Source of the DNA: an uncultured Candidatus Melainabacteria bacterium
Lineage (GTDB): Bacteria; Cyanobacteriota; Vampirovibrionia; Gastranaerophilales; Gastranaerophilaceae
Length of the DNA: 8,987 bases
Assembly (NCBI GenBank): GCA_946186335.1
Contig: CAMHMW010000070.1
Coordinates: forward strand, 1 to 8,987
Direction of reading: 5' to 3'
Position numbers and translations under genes: made by a program. How positions within the stretch are numbered: the stretch's first letter is position 1; each line of letters opens with the position of its first letter. Under the pieces are notes generated by a model, which was given only the letters and a program-made list of their open reading frames with translations, ran no database searches and had not been told where the DNA came from. This document shows positions 1-5,637 of this stretch, piece by piece.

Positions 1-2
1 GA

Positions 3-731
3 AAAAATATCATATATGGCAGCATAATTGTTATACTTGTTATAATAATATTAATTATTGTTTTGCATAAACCGGTAAGTAATTGGATTAGTGCAAATTC
101 TGCCCATATTACATCCTATGACAATAAAATTATAGACATAAGTAACGAGCCGGTTCAGGAGCTTTACAAATATTATTCAAAAGAAAGAACAAAATTTGAA
201 TATACATCTCTCAAAAGTCATAAAACATACGAACTGCTGCCGGTTGCTTATTATAAAATTTCAGGAATGGTAATAGCGACAAATTCGTTTTTCCCCGAAA
301 ATACACCCTTTGATGATGTTGCTTTGTTTGATATTGGAATTGTGTGGAGTGATTTGGCAAATAAAGGTTTTTTTAAAAAGAATTGTTCTGCTTCAAGTAT
401 GGAATATGATGATAGTTGGCGAATGCTTCATTATAACTGCAAAAATATTGAACAGTTGAAAAACGGATATACGTATGATGATATGGAATCCCAGATTTCT
501 CACACCCATTTAATTCCCGCAAATTCTAATATAAGAGCGGCTTTATATAAAATTAAAAAATACGAAAATGTCGAACTTGAAGGAAAACTTGTTGATATAC
601 TATATGGAAACGGGGAAAAATCAGAAACGAGTATCGAAAGGGATGATGATAACGGAAGTTCAAGCGGGGACGGTGCATGTGAAATTATGTATCTGACGAA
701 AGTAAAAATCGGTAACAGAGTTTATGAGTAG
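3..731 (+). CDS. membrane-anchored extracytoplasmic protein of an uncharacterised family, 5'-partial
   Basis: The frame is open from position 3 with no in-frame ATG, so the start lies upstream of the window; 242 residues are visible. Codons 3 to about 22 (nt 9-68) encode an unbroken run of Ile, Val and Leu after a Lys: a transmembrane signal anchor. The rest is polar and probably lies outside the cytoplasm. A TTG at 63 would remove this helix, so it is unlikely to be the start. From memory, the order of motifs (aromatic-rich segment, DIGIVWSDL, a 'LHYNC'-like strand, SHTHLIPAN, a 'LEGKLVDI' strand, then GDGACE near the end) matches an unnamed family of small membrane-anchored proteins in many proteobacteria, with consensus roughly D-L-A-x-G-W-G-x-M-S ... 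H-L-I-P-A ... G-A-C-E. No function is known to me. A Ser/Asp-rich stretch (ERDDDNGSSSG) sits just before GACE. There is no strong terminator after it. The coding call is secure; the family match rests on recall. Confidence 0.85.
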   Translation, partial: KNIIYGSIIVILVIIILIIVLHKPVSNWISANSAHITSYDNKIIDISNEPVQELYKYYSKERTKFEYTSLKSHKTYELLPVAYYKISGMVIATNSFFPENTPFDDVALFDIGIVWSDLANKGFFKKNCSASSMEYDDSWRMLHYNCKNIEQLKNGYTYDDMESQISHTHLIPANSNIRAALYKIKKYENVELEGKLVDILYGNGEKSETSIERDDDNGSSSGDGACEIMYLTKVKIGNRVYE

Positions 732-754
732 CGGTCAGCAGAGTTTTATGAGTA

Positions 755-763
755 TGTTATAAT
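755..763 (+). promoter_or_regulatory. extended -10 promoter (TGTTATAAT) for the HicA-like gene
   Basis: TGTTATAAT is a perfect extended -10 (TG, one base, TATAAT). No convincing -35 is seen 16-18 bp upstream, which extended -10 promoters can lack. Transcription would start near 770, about 6 nt before the ATG at 776, leaving no room for a normal ribosome binding site. The same nonamer occurs upstream of ycf45 at 3803-3811. Confidence 0.5.
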
Positions 764-775
764 TCGGGTAATATT

Positions 776-1105
776 ATGAACATTACATTAGATACAAAAC
801 AATATTCAGGATATCATCCGTCATTTTACGGCAAATCTTCTGTAAAATTTCTGCTGAAATTAAAAGAAACGAAGAAAATTAAATACATAAAAGCATCTTA
901 TGACGATATTGTAAGAGCATATAATGAACTTGGATATGATGTACTCCAAAAACGGGGGTCACATGCCGTTGTTGTAATATCCGACAAAGTTAAATTATCT
1001 CTGGTAAAACCGCATGGAGATAAAAAAGTTGTTTCCGCGACCGATTTGAAAAAACTGAAATATGTCGCACTTGGAGAGATAGAAAGAGCAAAGGCCATTG
1101 AATAG
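776..1105 (+). CDS. HicA/YcfA-like double-stranded-RNA-binding-fold protein, no HicB beside it
   Basis: The 109-aa product has an N-terminal extension of about 40 residues followed by a HicA-like domain (about 41-96). Seen in the domain: a first helix (YDDIVRAYNELGY), a beta strand ending in KRGSHAVVV with the family's G-S-H motif (His63 is the presumed catalytic histidine of HicA mRNA interferases), a second strand, KPHGDKKVVSATDLKKL, and a final helix. HicA proteins are usually only 60-80 aa, so the extension is unusual; it contains PSFYGK, resembling the VSFTG start of the next gene. No HicB-like antitoxin is visible on either side: the upstream gene is a membrane protein, and the downstream 173-aa protein shows no HicB signature. 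It may be an orphan toxin relative, a domesticated RNA-binding protein or a lineage-specific protein. The ATG at 776 has only a weak purine stretch upstream and lies 12 nt after the end of an extended -10. Confidence 0.8.
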   Translation: MNITLDTKQYSGYHPSFYGKSSVKFLLKLKETKKIKYIKASYDDIVRAYNELGYDVLQKRGSHAVVVISDKVKLSLVKPHGDKKVVSATDLKKLKYVALGEIERAKAIE

Positions 1106-1107
1106 GC

Positions 1108-1132
1108 AAAAAAAATTTTTTTAGTGTTTAAT
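1108..1132 (+). promoter_or_regulatory. A8T7 tract with -10-like TTTAAT upstream of the 173-aa gene
   Basis: A8 (1108-1115) runs straight into T7 (1116-1122), and a -10-like TTTAAT follows at 1127-1132. The hexamer ends 7 nt before the ATG at 1140, so a transcript from it would be leaderless or nearly so. No Shine-Dalgarno is present before the ATG. The gap to the upstream stop is only 34 nt, so read-through from the HicA-like gene is equally possible. Such hexamers are common by chance in AT-rich DNA. Confidence 0.25.
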
Positions 1133-1139
1133 AAGCAAT

Positions 1140-1661
1140 ATGGACAGAGTATCTTTTACAGGTATAAATAATTTTCATATATTCAGAAAAAGTTATAAAC
1201 AATTCGGGACGTATCTTCCGCCGTCAGGGGCACAAAATTCTGACTTGCAATTCGCCTTACGGTACGGTGAGAAGCAATACAATGAACTTATACTGCATTG
1301 TGATTTAACGGATGATAATTCAGGAAATGATTTTACAAAATATCTGTATGCTCTTTCAAAATCGTATAATAAATCAAAATATCAGTATATGGATTTCAAC
1401 AAACCTAATCATGTTTGTATTCACCTGAAACGTTTTGACGTGGAGGATGACATAGGTCATGCCTGCGAGTCTTGGTTTAAAATTAACGGACAGGATATTA
1501 TATTAAACAGACGCGAAGTTCTTGCGCTTTATACGTTTATGGCGGAGATAACACGTAAACTGGCAAATATTCAGGGGATGAGTAAAGAAATTGTCAAATG
1601 TTTGAAATTTATGAACAAATCCGTTGAAAAATCCGCAGTTGATTTTATAGAAAATATGTAA
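1140..1661 (+). CDS. hypothetical protein, 173 aa
   Basis: I do not recognise this protein. It is soluble-looking, with no signal peptide or membrane segment. It opens with MDRVSFTGINNF, then a mixed basic/aromatic region rich in Tyr and Lys (about 17-90), a HVCIHLKRFDVEDD strand-like segment (91-104), and a helical C-terminal half (about 124-173, from NRREVLALYTFMAEITRKL onward). It contains four cysteines (54, 93, 109, 154) in no recognisable zinc-binding spacing. The ATG at 1140 has no Shine-Dalgarno. The gene lies 34 nt after the HicA-like gene and ends in a hairpin shared with the convergent pfp. Its position next to a HicA-like gene would allow an antitoxin role, but nothing in the sequence resembles HicB, so I do not propose it. 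The coding call rests on length, start context and codon use like its neighbours. Confidence 0.75.
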   Translation: MDRVSFTGINNFHIFRKSYKQFGTYLPPSGAQNSDLQFALRYGEKQYNELILHCDLTDDNSGNDFTKYLYALSKSYNKSKYQYMDFNKPNHVCIHLKRFDVEDDIGHACESWFKINGQDIILNRREVLALYTFMAEITRKLANIQGMSKEIVKCLKFMNKSVEKSAVDFIENM

Positions 1662-1694
1662 CAACCGCCTCAGAAAATTCCTGAAGCGGTTGTT
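1660..1694. terminator. bidirectional hairpin between convergent genes
   Basis: AACAACCGC at 1660-1668 pairs exactly with GCGGTTGTT at 1686-1694. The inner arms TCAG (1670-1673) and CTGA (1681-1684) also pair, around a 7-nt loop. The one unpaired position, C1669 with A1685, becomes a G-U wobble in the minus-strand transcript, so the stem is continuous for pfp mRNA. The stem overlaps the stop of the 173-aa gene and lies 26 nt past the pfp stop. Neither flank has a long T run, only moderately T-rich sequence (minus strand: ACATATTTTC). Confidence 0.65.
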
Positions 1695-1719
1695 AAGTAT
1701 TAATTGTTAAATAATCAAA

Positions 1720-3402
1720 TTATGCGTGAGCTAATTCTTTACTTCTTTCAAGTTGTAAAGTTACTGTTGTGATGTCACAAACGGAACTTGGTCCGAAGTA
1801 TTGAATAGCACCCGGGAACAGATATCTGTCATTCATAGCCCAGTCTTCACGGTTGTCTTGTAATTGTTTAAATACAGGACCGTTGAGTTTTACAAGAGCT
1901 TTTTGAATAACAGGTTTCATTTCTCCGTGACGTTTTTCCATATTCATCATCATTGTAAGAGGAATACCGCCTGCTATCCATTCGCTTGCCGGTGCGGTGA
2001 GGTTTCTCACTGATGATAAGTAACCTGTCAAACCGAAGTTAATTAAAGCAAATGCGTTGTAACCCAATGAATAGCAATAATCAGCATCAAAGTTTGACGG
2101 GAATGCACAACGTCCTTCATAACCGAAGAAATGTGACTGTGCAGAGAATTTACCAACGTATTCTCCGCGTGATTTCAATTCGGATAATCTGTTTGAAATC
2201 ATTTCAATCAACAATTTTTCTGTTTCAATCTTAGAAACCTGAACATTTCCGTGCGGGTCACGGTCTGCCAAAAGTTGTGCCTTGATTCCTGCGGGAAGTG
2301 AACGGTAAACAACAGCCTTATCATCATCTAATCTTCTTTCAACTATTGCAAATTTGTCGTGCATACTTGTTGCGCCCAAGAAGCTCGGGTCTGTTTCAAG
2401 TTCTGCCATAATGTCGTTTAAGTTTGCAATCATTGATTTCATTTCGGGTATAAATTCAATCAGACCTTCCGGAACAATTGCGATACCGAAATTTTTACCT
2501 GCGGCTGCTCGTCTTACGATAATATCTGACATATAGTTTACGATAGAATCAAGTGACATTTGTTTTTCTTCAACTTCTTCGGAAATTAAAGTTATATTTG
2601 GCTGAGTTTGAAGTGCTGCTTCTAACGCAACATGAGAAGCACTTCTTCCCATAATTTTAACAAAATGCCAGTATTTTTTAGCGGAATTTGCATCTCTTTG
2701 AATATTTCCGATAAGTTCGGCATAAGTTTTTGTTGCCGTATCAAATCCGAAAGAAATTTCTATTTGTTCGTTTTTCAAATCACCGTCAATAGTTTTCGGG
2801 CAACCTATAACTTGTATTCCTGCATTATTTTTAACAAACCATTCAGCTAATAGTGCGGCGTTGGTGTTAGAATCATCTCCACCGATGATAACGACAGCAG
2901 AAATATTAAGTTTTTGACATACTTTTAATGATTCTTGAAATTGATCTTCTGTTTCCAATTTTGTTCTGCCTGAACCGATAATATCAAAACCGCCGGTATT
3001 TCTGTATTCATTGATAAATTCATCAGTAAATTCAATATATTTACCGTCAATAATACCTGATGGCCCGCCTAAAAATCCGTACAATTTATTTTCAGGATTT
3101 GCTGATTTTAACGCATCATATAACCCTGCAATTACGTTATGTCCGCCGGGTGCCTGTCCGCCGGACAAGATTACCCCTACATTTCTCACTTTTGATGCGG
3201 AGGAATTTGATGTTGATTTAAAAGTTACGGTTGGTTTTCCGTAAGTATTAAAAAATAAATTTTTAATTTGTTCCTGATCTCTGACTGATTGTGTAGCAGA
3301 GCCTTCGAGCATTTCCAGAGAGTTTACGCCGTTTTGCAAACTTGCAGGAAGCTTCGGTTGATACTTTAATCTTTCAATTTGTAATGGTGAAAGTTTTGTC
3401 AT
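1720..3402 (-). CDS. pfp: pyrophosphate-dependent 6-phosphofructokinase (diphosphate--fructose-6-phosphate 1-phosphotransferase)
   Basis: This cytoplasmic enzyme reversibly phosphorylates fructose 6-phosphate to fructose 1,6-bisphosphate using pyrophosphate instead of ATP, so it can serve both glycolysis and gluconeogenesis. The 560-aa product has the length of the long PPi-type (plant beta-subunit-like) PFP rather than the roughly 320 aa of ATP-PFK. Visible motifs in order: GGQAPGGHN (81-89, phosphate-donor loop), GGDDSNTNA (174-182), PKTIDGDLK (202-210), MGRSASH (251-257), PEG (311-313, substrate loop) and GYEGR (427-431). Asp177 (GGDDS, where ATP enzymes have GGDGS) and Lys203 (PKTID, where ATP enzymes usually have PGTID) are the known determinants of pyrophosphate use; Asp206 in TIDGD is the expected catalytic base. 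The ATG at 3400-3402 is supported by a strong Shine-Dalgarno, AAGGAAAGGG, in the minus-strand leader (3411-3420). The gene is monocistronic, divergent from ycf45, and ends at a hairpin shared with the convergent gene. Confidence 0.97.
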   Translation of the reverse strand: MTKLSPLQIERLKYQPKLPASLQNGVNSLEMLEGSATQSVRDQEQIKNLFFNTYGKPTVTFKSTSNSSASKVRNVGVILSGGQAPGGHNVIAGLYDALKSANPENKLYGFLGGPSGIIDGKYIEFTDEFINEYRNTGGFDIIGSGRTKLETEDQFQESLKVCQKLNISAVVIIGGDDSNTNAALLAEWFVKNNAGIQVIGCPKTIDGDLKNEQIEISFGFDTATKTYAELIGNIQRDANSAKKYWHFVKIMGRSASHVALEAALQTQPNITLISEEVEEKQMSLDSIVNYMSDIIVRRAAAGKNFGIAIVPEGLIEFIPEMKSMIANLNDIMAELETDPSFLGATSMHDKFAIVERRLDDDKAVVYRSLPAGIKAQLLADRDPHGNVQVSKIETEKLLIEMISNRLSELKSRGEYVGKFSAQSHFFGYEGRCAFPSNFDADYCYSLGYNAFALINFGLTGYLSSVRNLTAPASEWIAGGIPLTMMMNMEKRHGEMKPVIQKALVKLNGPVFKQLQDNREDWAMNDRYLFPGAIQYFGPSSVCDITTVTLQLERSKELAHA

Positions 3403-3442
3403 ATTAAGTTCCCTTTCCTTTTGTAACCTTACTCACAACAAT

Positions 3443-3470
3443 ATTCTATAACAAACAGAGGTAAATGCAA
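3443..3470 (-). promoter_or_regulatory. promoter for pfp
   Basis: On the minus strand, TGTTATAGA (plus 3445-3453) is an extended -10 with one mismatch to TATAAT in its last two positions region. Alternatively, TAGAAT (plus 3443-3448, 5 of 6 to consensus) lies 16 bp from a -35-like TTGCAT (plus 3465-3470). Either reading places the transcript start near 3436-3438, giving a leader of about 35 nt that contains the pfp Shine-Dalgarno. Confidence 0.5.
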
Positions 3471-3479
3471 AAGGGGTAA

Positions 3480-3616
3480 ATGTACCTGACTGCAGAACAG
3501 TTAGCCGTTTGGTTTAATGTATGGCATGTAAACAAATATTAATCAAAAATTCTTATATTATGTCTGTTTGTAAAGATGTTTTTAAAAGTTCAATCTATCG
3601 GATGATAAATTTATAA
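3480..3616 (+). pseudogene. possible decayed excisionase-type helix-turn-helix fragment, or micro-ORF
   Basis: An ATG at 3480, three bases after AAAAGGGG (a good Shine-Dalgarno), opens a 20-codon frame ending at 3542, and its product begins MYLTAEQLAVWFNV. This resembles the first helix and turn of HTH_17/excisionase-type domains, usually written L-T-x-E-E-x-A-x-x-L-x-V. In another frame, codons 3578-3610 read VFKSSIYRMIN, resembling the recognition helix of the same domain (S-x-S-T-I-Y-R-x-I). An intact domain would have these two pieces almost adjacent in one frame; here about 60 nt and a frame change separate them. A broken remnant is one explanation; a chance match or a translated micro-ORF are others. 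No promoter was identified for it. Confidence 0.2.
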
Positions 3617-3802
3617 TTTTTGCATTTTTTAAAATGAAAAGTGTTGATTTTACACGCTTTGAACCCAATTAGGAATGTAAATTTTTGTTAAAATTGCTAC
3701 AAAAATAGTAAACACATGTGGTAAAAAAACCGTTACATGGGGTATAATATATATAGAAGATATATTACACAATAAATCGCAACTAATAGCCATAGAATAT
3801 TT

Positions 3803-3811
3803 TGTTATAAT
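3803..3811 (+). promoter_or_regulatory. extended -10 promoter (TGTTATAAT) for ycf45
   Basis: TGTTATAAT is a perfect extended -10, identical to the one at 755-763, with no clear -35. The predicted start near 3818 gives a leader of about 17 nt, just enough to contain GAAAGG (3819-3824), the Shine-Dalgarno of ycf45, 10 nt before its ATG. Confidence 0.55.
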
Positions 3812-3834
3812 CAAAATAGAAAGGCAGCGAATAT

Positions 3835-5457
3835 ATGAGCAATATACAATTTCAAAATGATTTAGACAAATTAGTTGAAATTTTGCCCCCAAAAATCAGG
3901 GATCAGCTGGATTATGCCAAAATGGATGATGCCATAGAGATTGTGGTTGATATAGGCAGGGTGCCCGAGATAAGACATTCTGACGGAAAGATTGAGTATG
4001 TCGGAGATGTTGAGGTAACGATTGAAGATATTGAGCATATAACATCGCATGTTCAGGAATTTACATCCGACAACCGTTCGGGGATACCGGGAACTTTACA
4101 CAGAATCAGTGCTATAAGAAACAGACAGGGCAAGGTTGTAGGGCTTACCTGCCGTATCGGTCGTGTTGTTACCGGAACTATCTCCTGTATAAAAGATATT
4201 TGTTTGCAGGACAAAAGTATATTATTTCTCGGTCGTCCGGGGGTCGGGAAAACAACGAAATTAAGAGAAATTTCACGACTTGTTGCTGATGAACTCGGCA
4301 AAAGAGTTGTAATAGTTGATACATCAAACGAAATTGCGGGAGATGGTGACACTCCTCATCCTGCTGTCGGACATGCAAGAAGAATGCAGGTTCGTCAGCC
4401 CGAATACCAAAAAGATATTATGATTGAAGCGGTTGAAAATCATACTCCTGAGGTTATTGTGGTTGACGAAATCGGTACGGAAGCCGAAGCACAGGCAGCA
4501 AGAACTATTGCAGAGCGTGGCGTTGTACTTATTGCGACCGCACATGGTAACAGTCTGGAAAGTTTGATAAAGAACCCGACACTATCTGATTTGGTCGGCG
4601 GTATTCAGTCCGTAACACTTGGTGATGATGAGGCAAAACGCCGTTCATCCCAAAAAACCGTTCTTGAACGTGAAAAGCAGCCGACATTTGATATTGTAAT
4701 TGAAATTCTTGACAGAAACACCCTCGCTGTATATAAAAATACGGCAGAAGCGGTTGATTATATCCTTAGAGGATGGCCTATCAGACCCGAAATCCGTAAA
4801 GTTGACAAAGTTTATACATTCTCTGAAAGCAACGTTGCACAACAACCAAAAAATCCGACAGTTCTTGACAAAATCAATTTGCTTGACGATAAAATTGAGC
4901 ATCCTGAGAGCCTGAAATTCAGTTTTTCAAGACAAAAATATGTCGAGGACATTAAAAAATACAAAAAAATATACCTGTATGCCGTTTCAAGAAGTATTGC
5001 GGAAAAGGTTATAGAAAGACTTGACCTGAACGCTGAAATTACGCGCAACATAGATGATGCGGATATTGTAATTGCGCACAAAAACTTTATTAAAGGCGGG
5101 GCAAAAGTTCTCAGTACGGCTGAGGAAAACAGATTACAGATATTCTATGTCAAAACAAACTCAATGGCACAAATACAAAAAGTTATAAAAGAAGCGCTTG
5201 ATATAGCAGAACTTAATGAACGTCAGACTTTTTATGACATAACGGAAAAGGCACTTGATGAAGCAAAAGCAGCTATCGAAAAAGTTTTGGCAGGTGAGGG
5301 TGAAGTTGAACTGACTCCTCAAAATACTCAAATCAGAAAACTTCAACACGAACTTGTTGAACAGCATAATCTTGAAAGTAAATCCGTCGGTGAAGGCGAC
5401 AGTCGTCATTTACGTATAGTCGGCGGAAAAGATTTTAAAAAGCAGTTGGGCGGATAG
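3835..5457 (+). CDS. ycf45: Ycf45-type AAA+ ATPase with C-terminal R3H nucleic-acid-binding domain
   Basis: The 540-aa product has an N-terminal region (about 1-95) shared with SpoIIIAA/Ycf45 proteins, then a RecA/AAA-type ATPase. Seen directly: Walker A GRPGVGKT (133-140), a SNEIAGDGD motif (164-172), Walker B VIVVDE (207-212) and ATAHGN (234-239). A middle region with an alpha/beta pattern (about 340-455) follows, then a C-terminal R3H domain in which R501 and H505 form the R-x-x-x-H signature for single-stranded nucleic acid binding. This order matches Ycf45 of cyanobacteria and algal plastids, related to plant SPD1 and, in the ATPase part only, to sporulation protein SpoIIIAA. The function of Ycf45 is not settled; nucleic-acid-dependent ATPase activity is inferred. 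The start is supported by GAAAGG 10 nt upstream. It is transcribed divergently from pfp and followed 180 nt later by gatA, with a hairpin and a new promoter between. Confidence 0.92.
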   Translation: MSNIQFQNDLDKLVEILPPKIRDQLDYAKMDDAIEIVVDIGRVPEIRHSDGKIEYVGDVEVTIEDIEHITSHVQEFTSDNRSGIPGTLHRISAIRNRQGKVVGLTCRIGRVVTGTISCIKDICLQDKSILFLGRPGVGKTTKLREISRLVADELGKRVVIVDTSNEIAGDGDTPHPAVGHARRMQVRQPEYQKDIMIEAVENHTPEVIVVDEIGTEAEAQAARTIAERGVVLIATAHGNSLESLIKNPTLSDLVGGIQSVTLGDDEAKRRSSQKTVLEREKQPTFDIVIEILDRNTLAVYKNTAEAVDYILRGWPIRPEIRKVDKVYTFSESNVAQQPKNPTVLDKINLLDDKIEHPESLKFSFSRQKYVEDIKKYKKIYLYAVSRSIAEKVIERLDLNAEITRNIDDADIVIAHKNFIKGGAKVLSTAEENRLQIFYVKTNSMAQIQKVIKEALDIAELNERQTFYDITEKALDEAKAAIEKVLAGEGEVELTPQNTQIRKLQHELVEQHNLESKSVGEGDSRHLRIVGGKDFKKQLGG

Positions 5458-5484
5458 TTCTGATTGCGAATTATTTACCCTAAT

Positions 5485-5545
5485 GAGCCCCTTCTTAAAG
5501 CACGAGGAAACTACGTCATTCCATCAATACTTTTTGAGGGGGTTC
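5485..5545 (+). other. imperfect inverted repeat (RNA hairpin) between ycf45 and gatA
   Basis: Positions 5485-5500 pair with 5530-5545 in antiparallel: 14 of 16 positions pair, 12 Watson-Crick and 2 G-U, with a single two-base T-T internal loop and a 29-nt apical loop. Because the wobble pairs become A-C mismatches in the other strand, the plus-strand transcript forms the better stem. No T run follows, so it is not a standard intrinsic terminator. It lies 27 nt after the ycf45 stop and could protect its mRNA 3' end, act as a weak terminator, or be a degenerate intergenic repeat. Confidence 0.5.
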
Positions 5546-5594
5546 CCGTATTATCGTTAAATAAAGTAAAAATTTATTCACTTTTCATCATGTT

Positions 5595-5603
5595 TGTCAT
5601 AAT
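5595..5603 (+). promoter_or_regulatory. extended -10 promoter (TGTCATAAT) for gatA
   Basis: TG, one base, then CATAAT (5 of 6 to TATAAT), with no convincing -35. The transcript would start near 5610, giving a leader of about 28 nt that includes the strong Shine-Dalgarno AAGGAG at 5627-5632, 5 nt before the gatA ATG. This suggests gatA is transcribed on its own. Confidence 0.5.
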
Positions 5604-5637
5604 ATCTTCCTGAAGATTAGCTTTTTAAGGAGAAAAT

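Larger units (their letters stand above)
3403..3834. other. divergent intergenic region between pfp and ycf45 (432 bp)
   Basis: This is the longest gene-free stretch. It holds the pfp leader and promoter at its left end and the ycf45 promoter and Shine-Dalgarno at its right end. Between them lie a short hairpin (CTGACTG 3486-3492 and CAGTTAG 3498-3504, 5-nt loop, one G-T pair), a possible decayed helix-turn-helix coding remnant (3480-3616), a CATTTT/AAAATG inverted repeat (3623-3636), and a bulged inverted repeat, CATGT(3715-3719)-GGT with ACC-ACATG(3735-3739), just upstream of a second TATAAT at 3743-3748. That TATAAT could be an additional ycf45 promoter with a leader of about 80 nt, but has no clear -35. 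I see no tRNA or known structured RNA here. Confidence 0.6.

Noticed and set aside
63..731. TTG at 63 as the start of the first gene
   Set aside because: The frame stays open to position 3 and encodes a well-formed hydrophobic helix directly upstream; the TTG would delete most of it and has no ribosome binding site.
776..1661. Complete HicAB toxin-antitoxin module
   Set aside because: The 173-aa downstream protein shows none of the HicB features (short N-terminal partial RNase H fold with the P-D-L-P-G-C-type motif, C-terminal HTH or RHH), so only an orphan HicA-like gene is supported.
3403..3834. tRNA or known riboswitch in the long intergenic region
   Set aside because: I found no T-loop-like GTTCRANYC element, no cloverleaf and no recognisable riboswitch core; only short hairpins and promoter elements are supported.
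3650..3892. 80-codon minus-strand frame across the ycf45 start
   Set aside because: It would begin inside ycf45 and cross its promoter; the hydrophobic composition reflects AT-rich spacer DNA, and no ribosome binding site was found.
4053..4352. 99-codon minus-strand frame (and several shorter ones) opposite ycf45
   Set aside because: These are antisense to the conserved ATPase domain, and their products match no recognisable family.
3835..5457. Sporulation protein SpoIIIAA
   Set aside because: The C-terminal R3H domain and the 540-aa length fit Ycf45 rather than SpoIIIAA (about 300 aa), and no spoIIIAB-AH genes follow.
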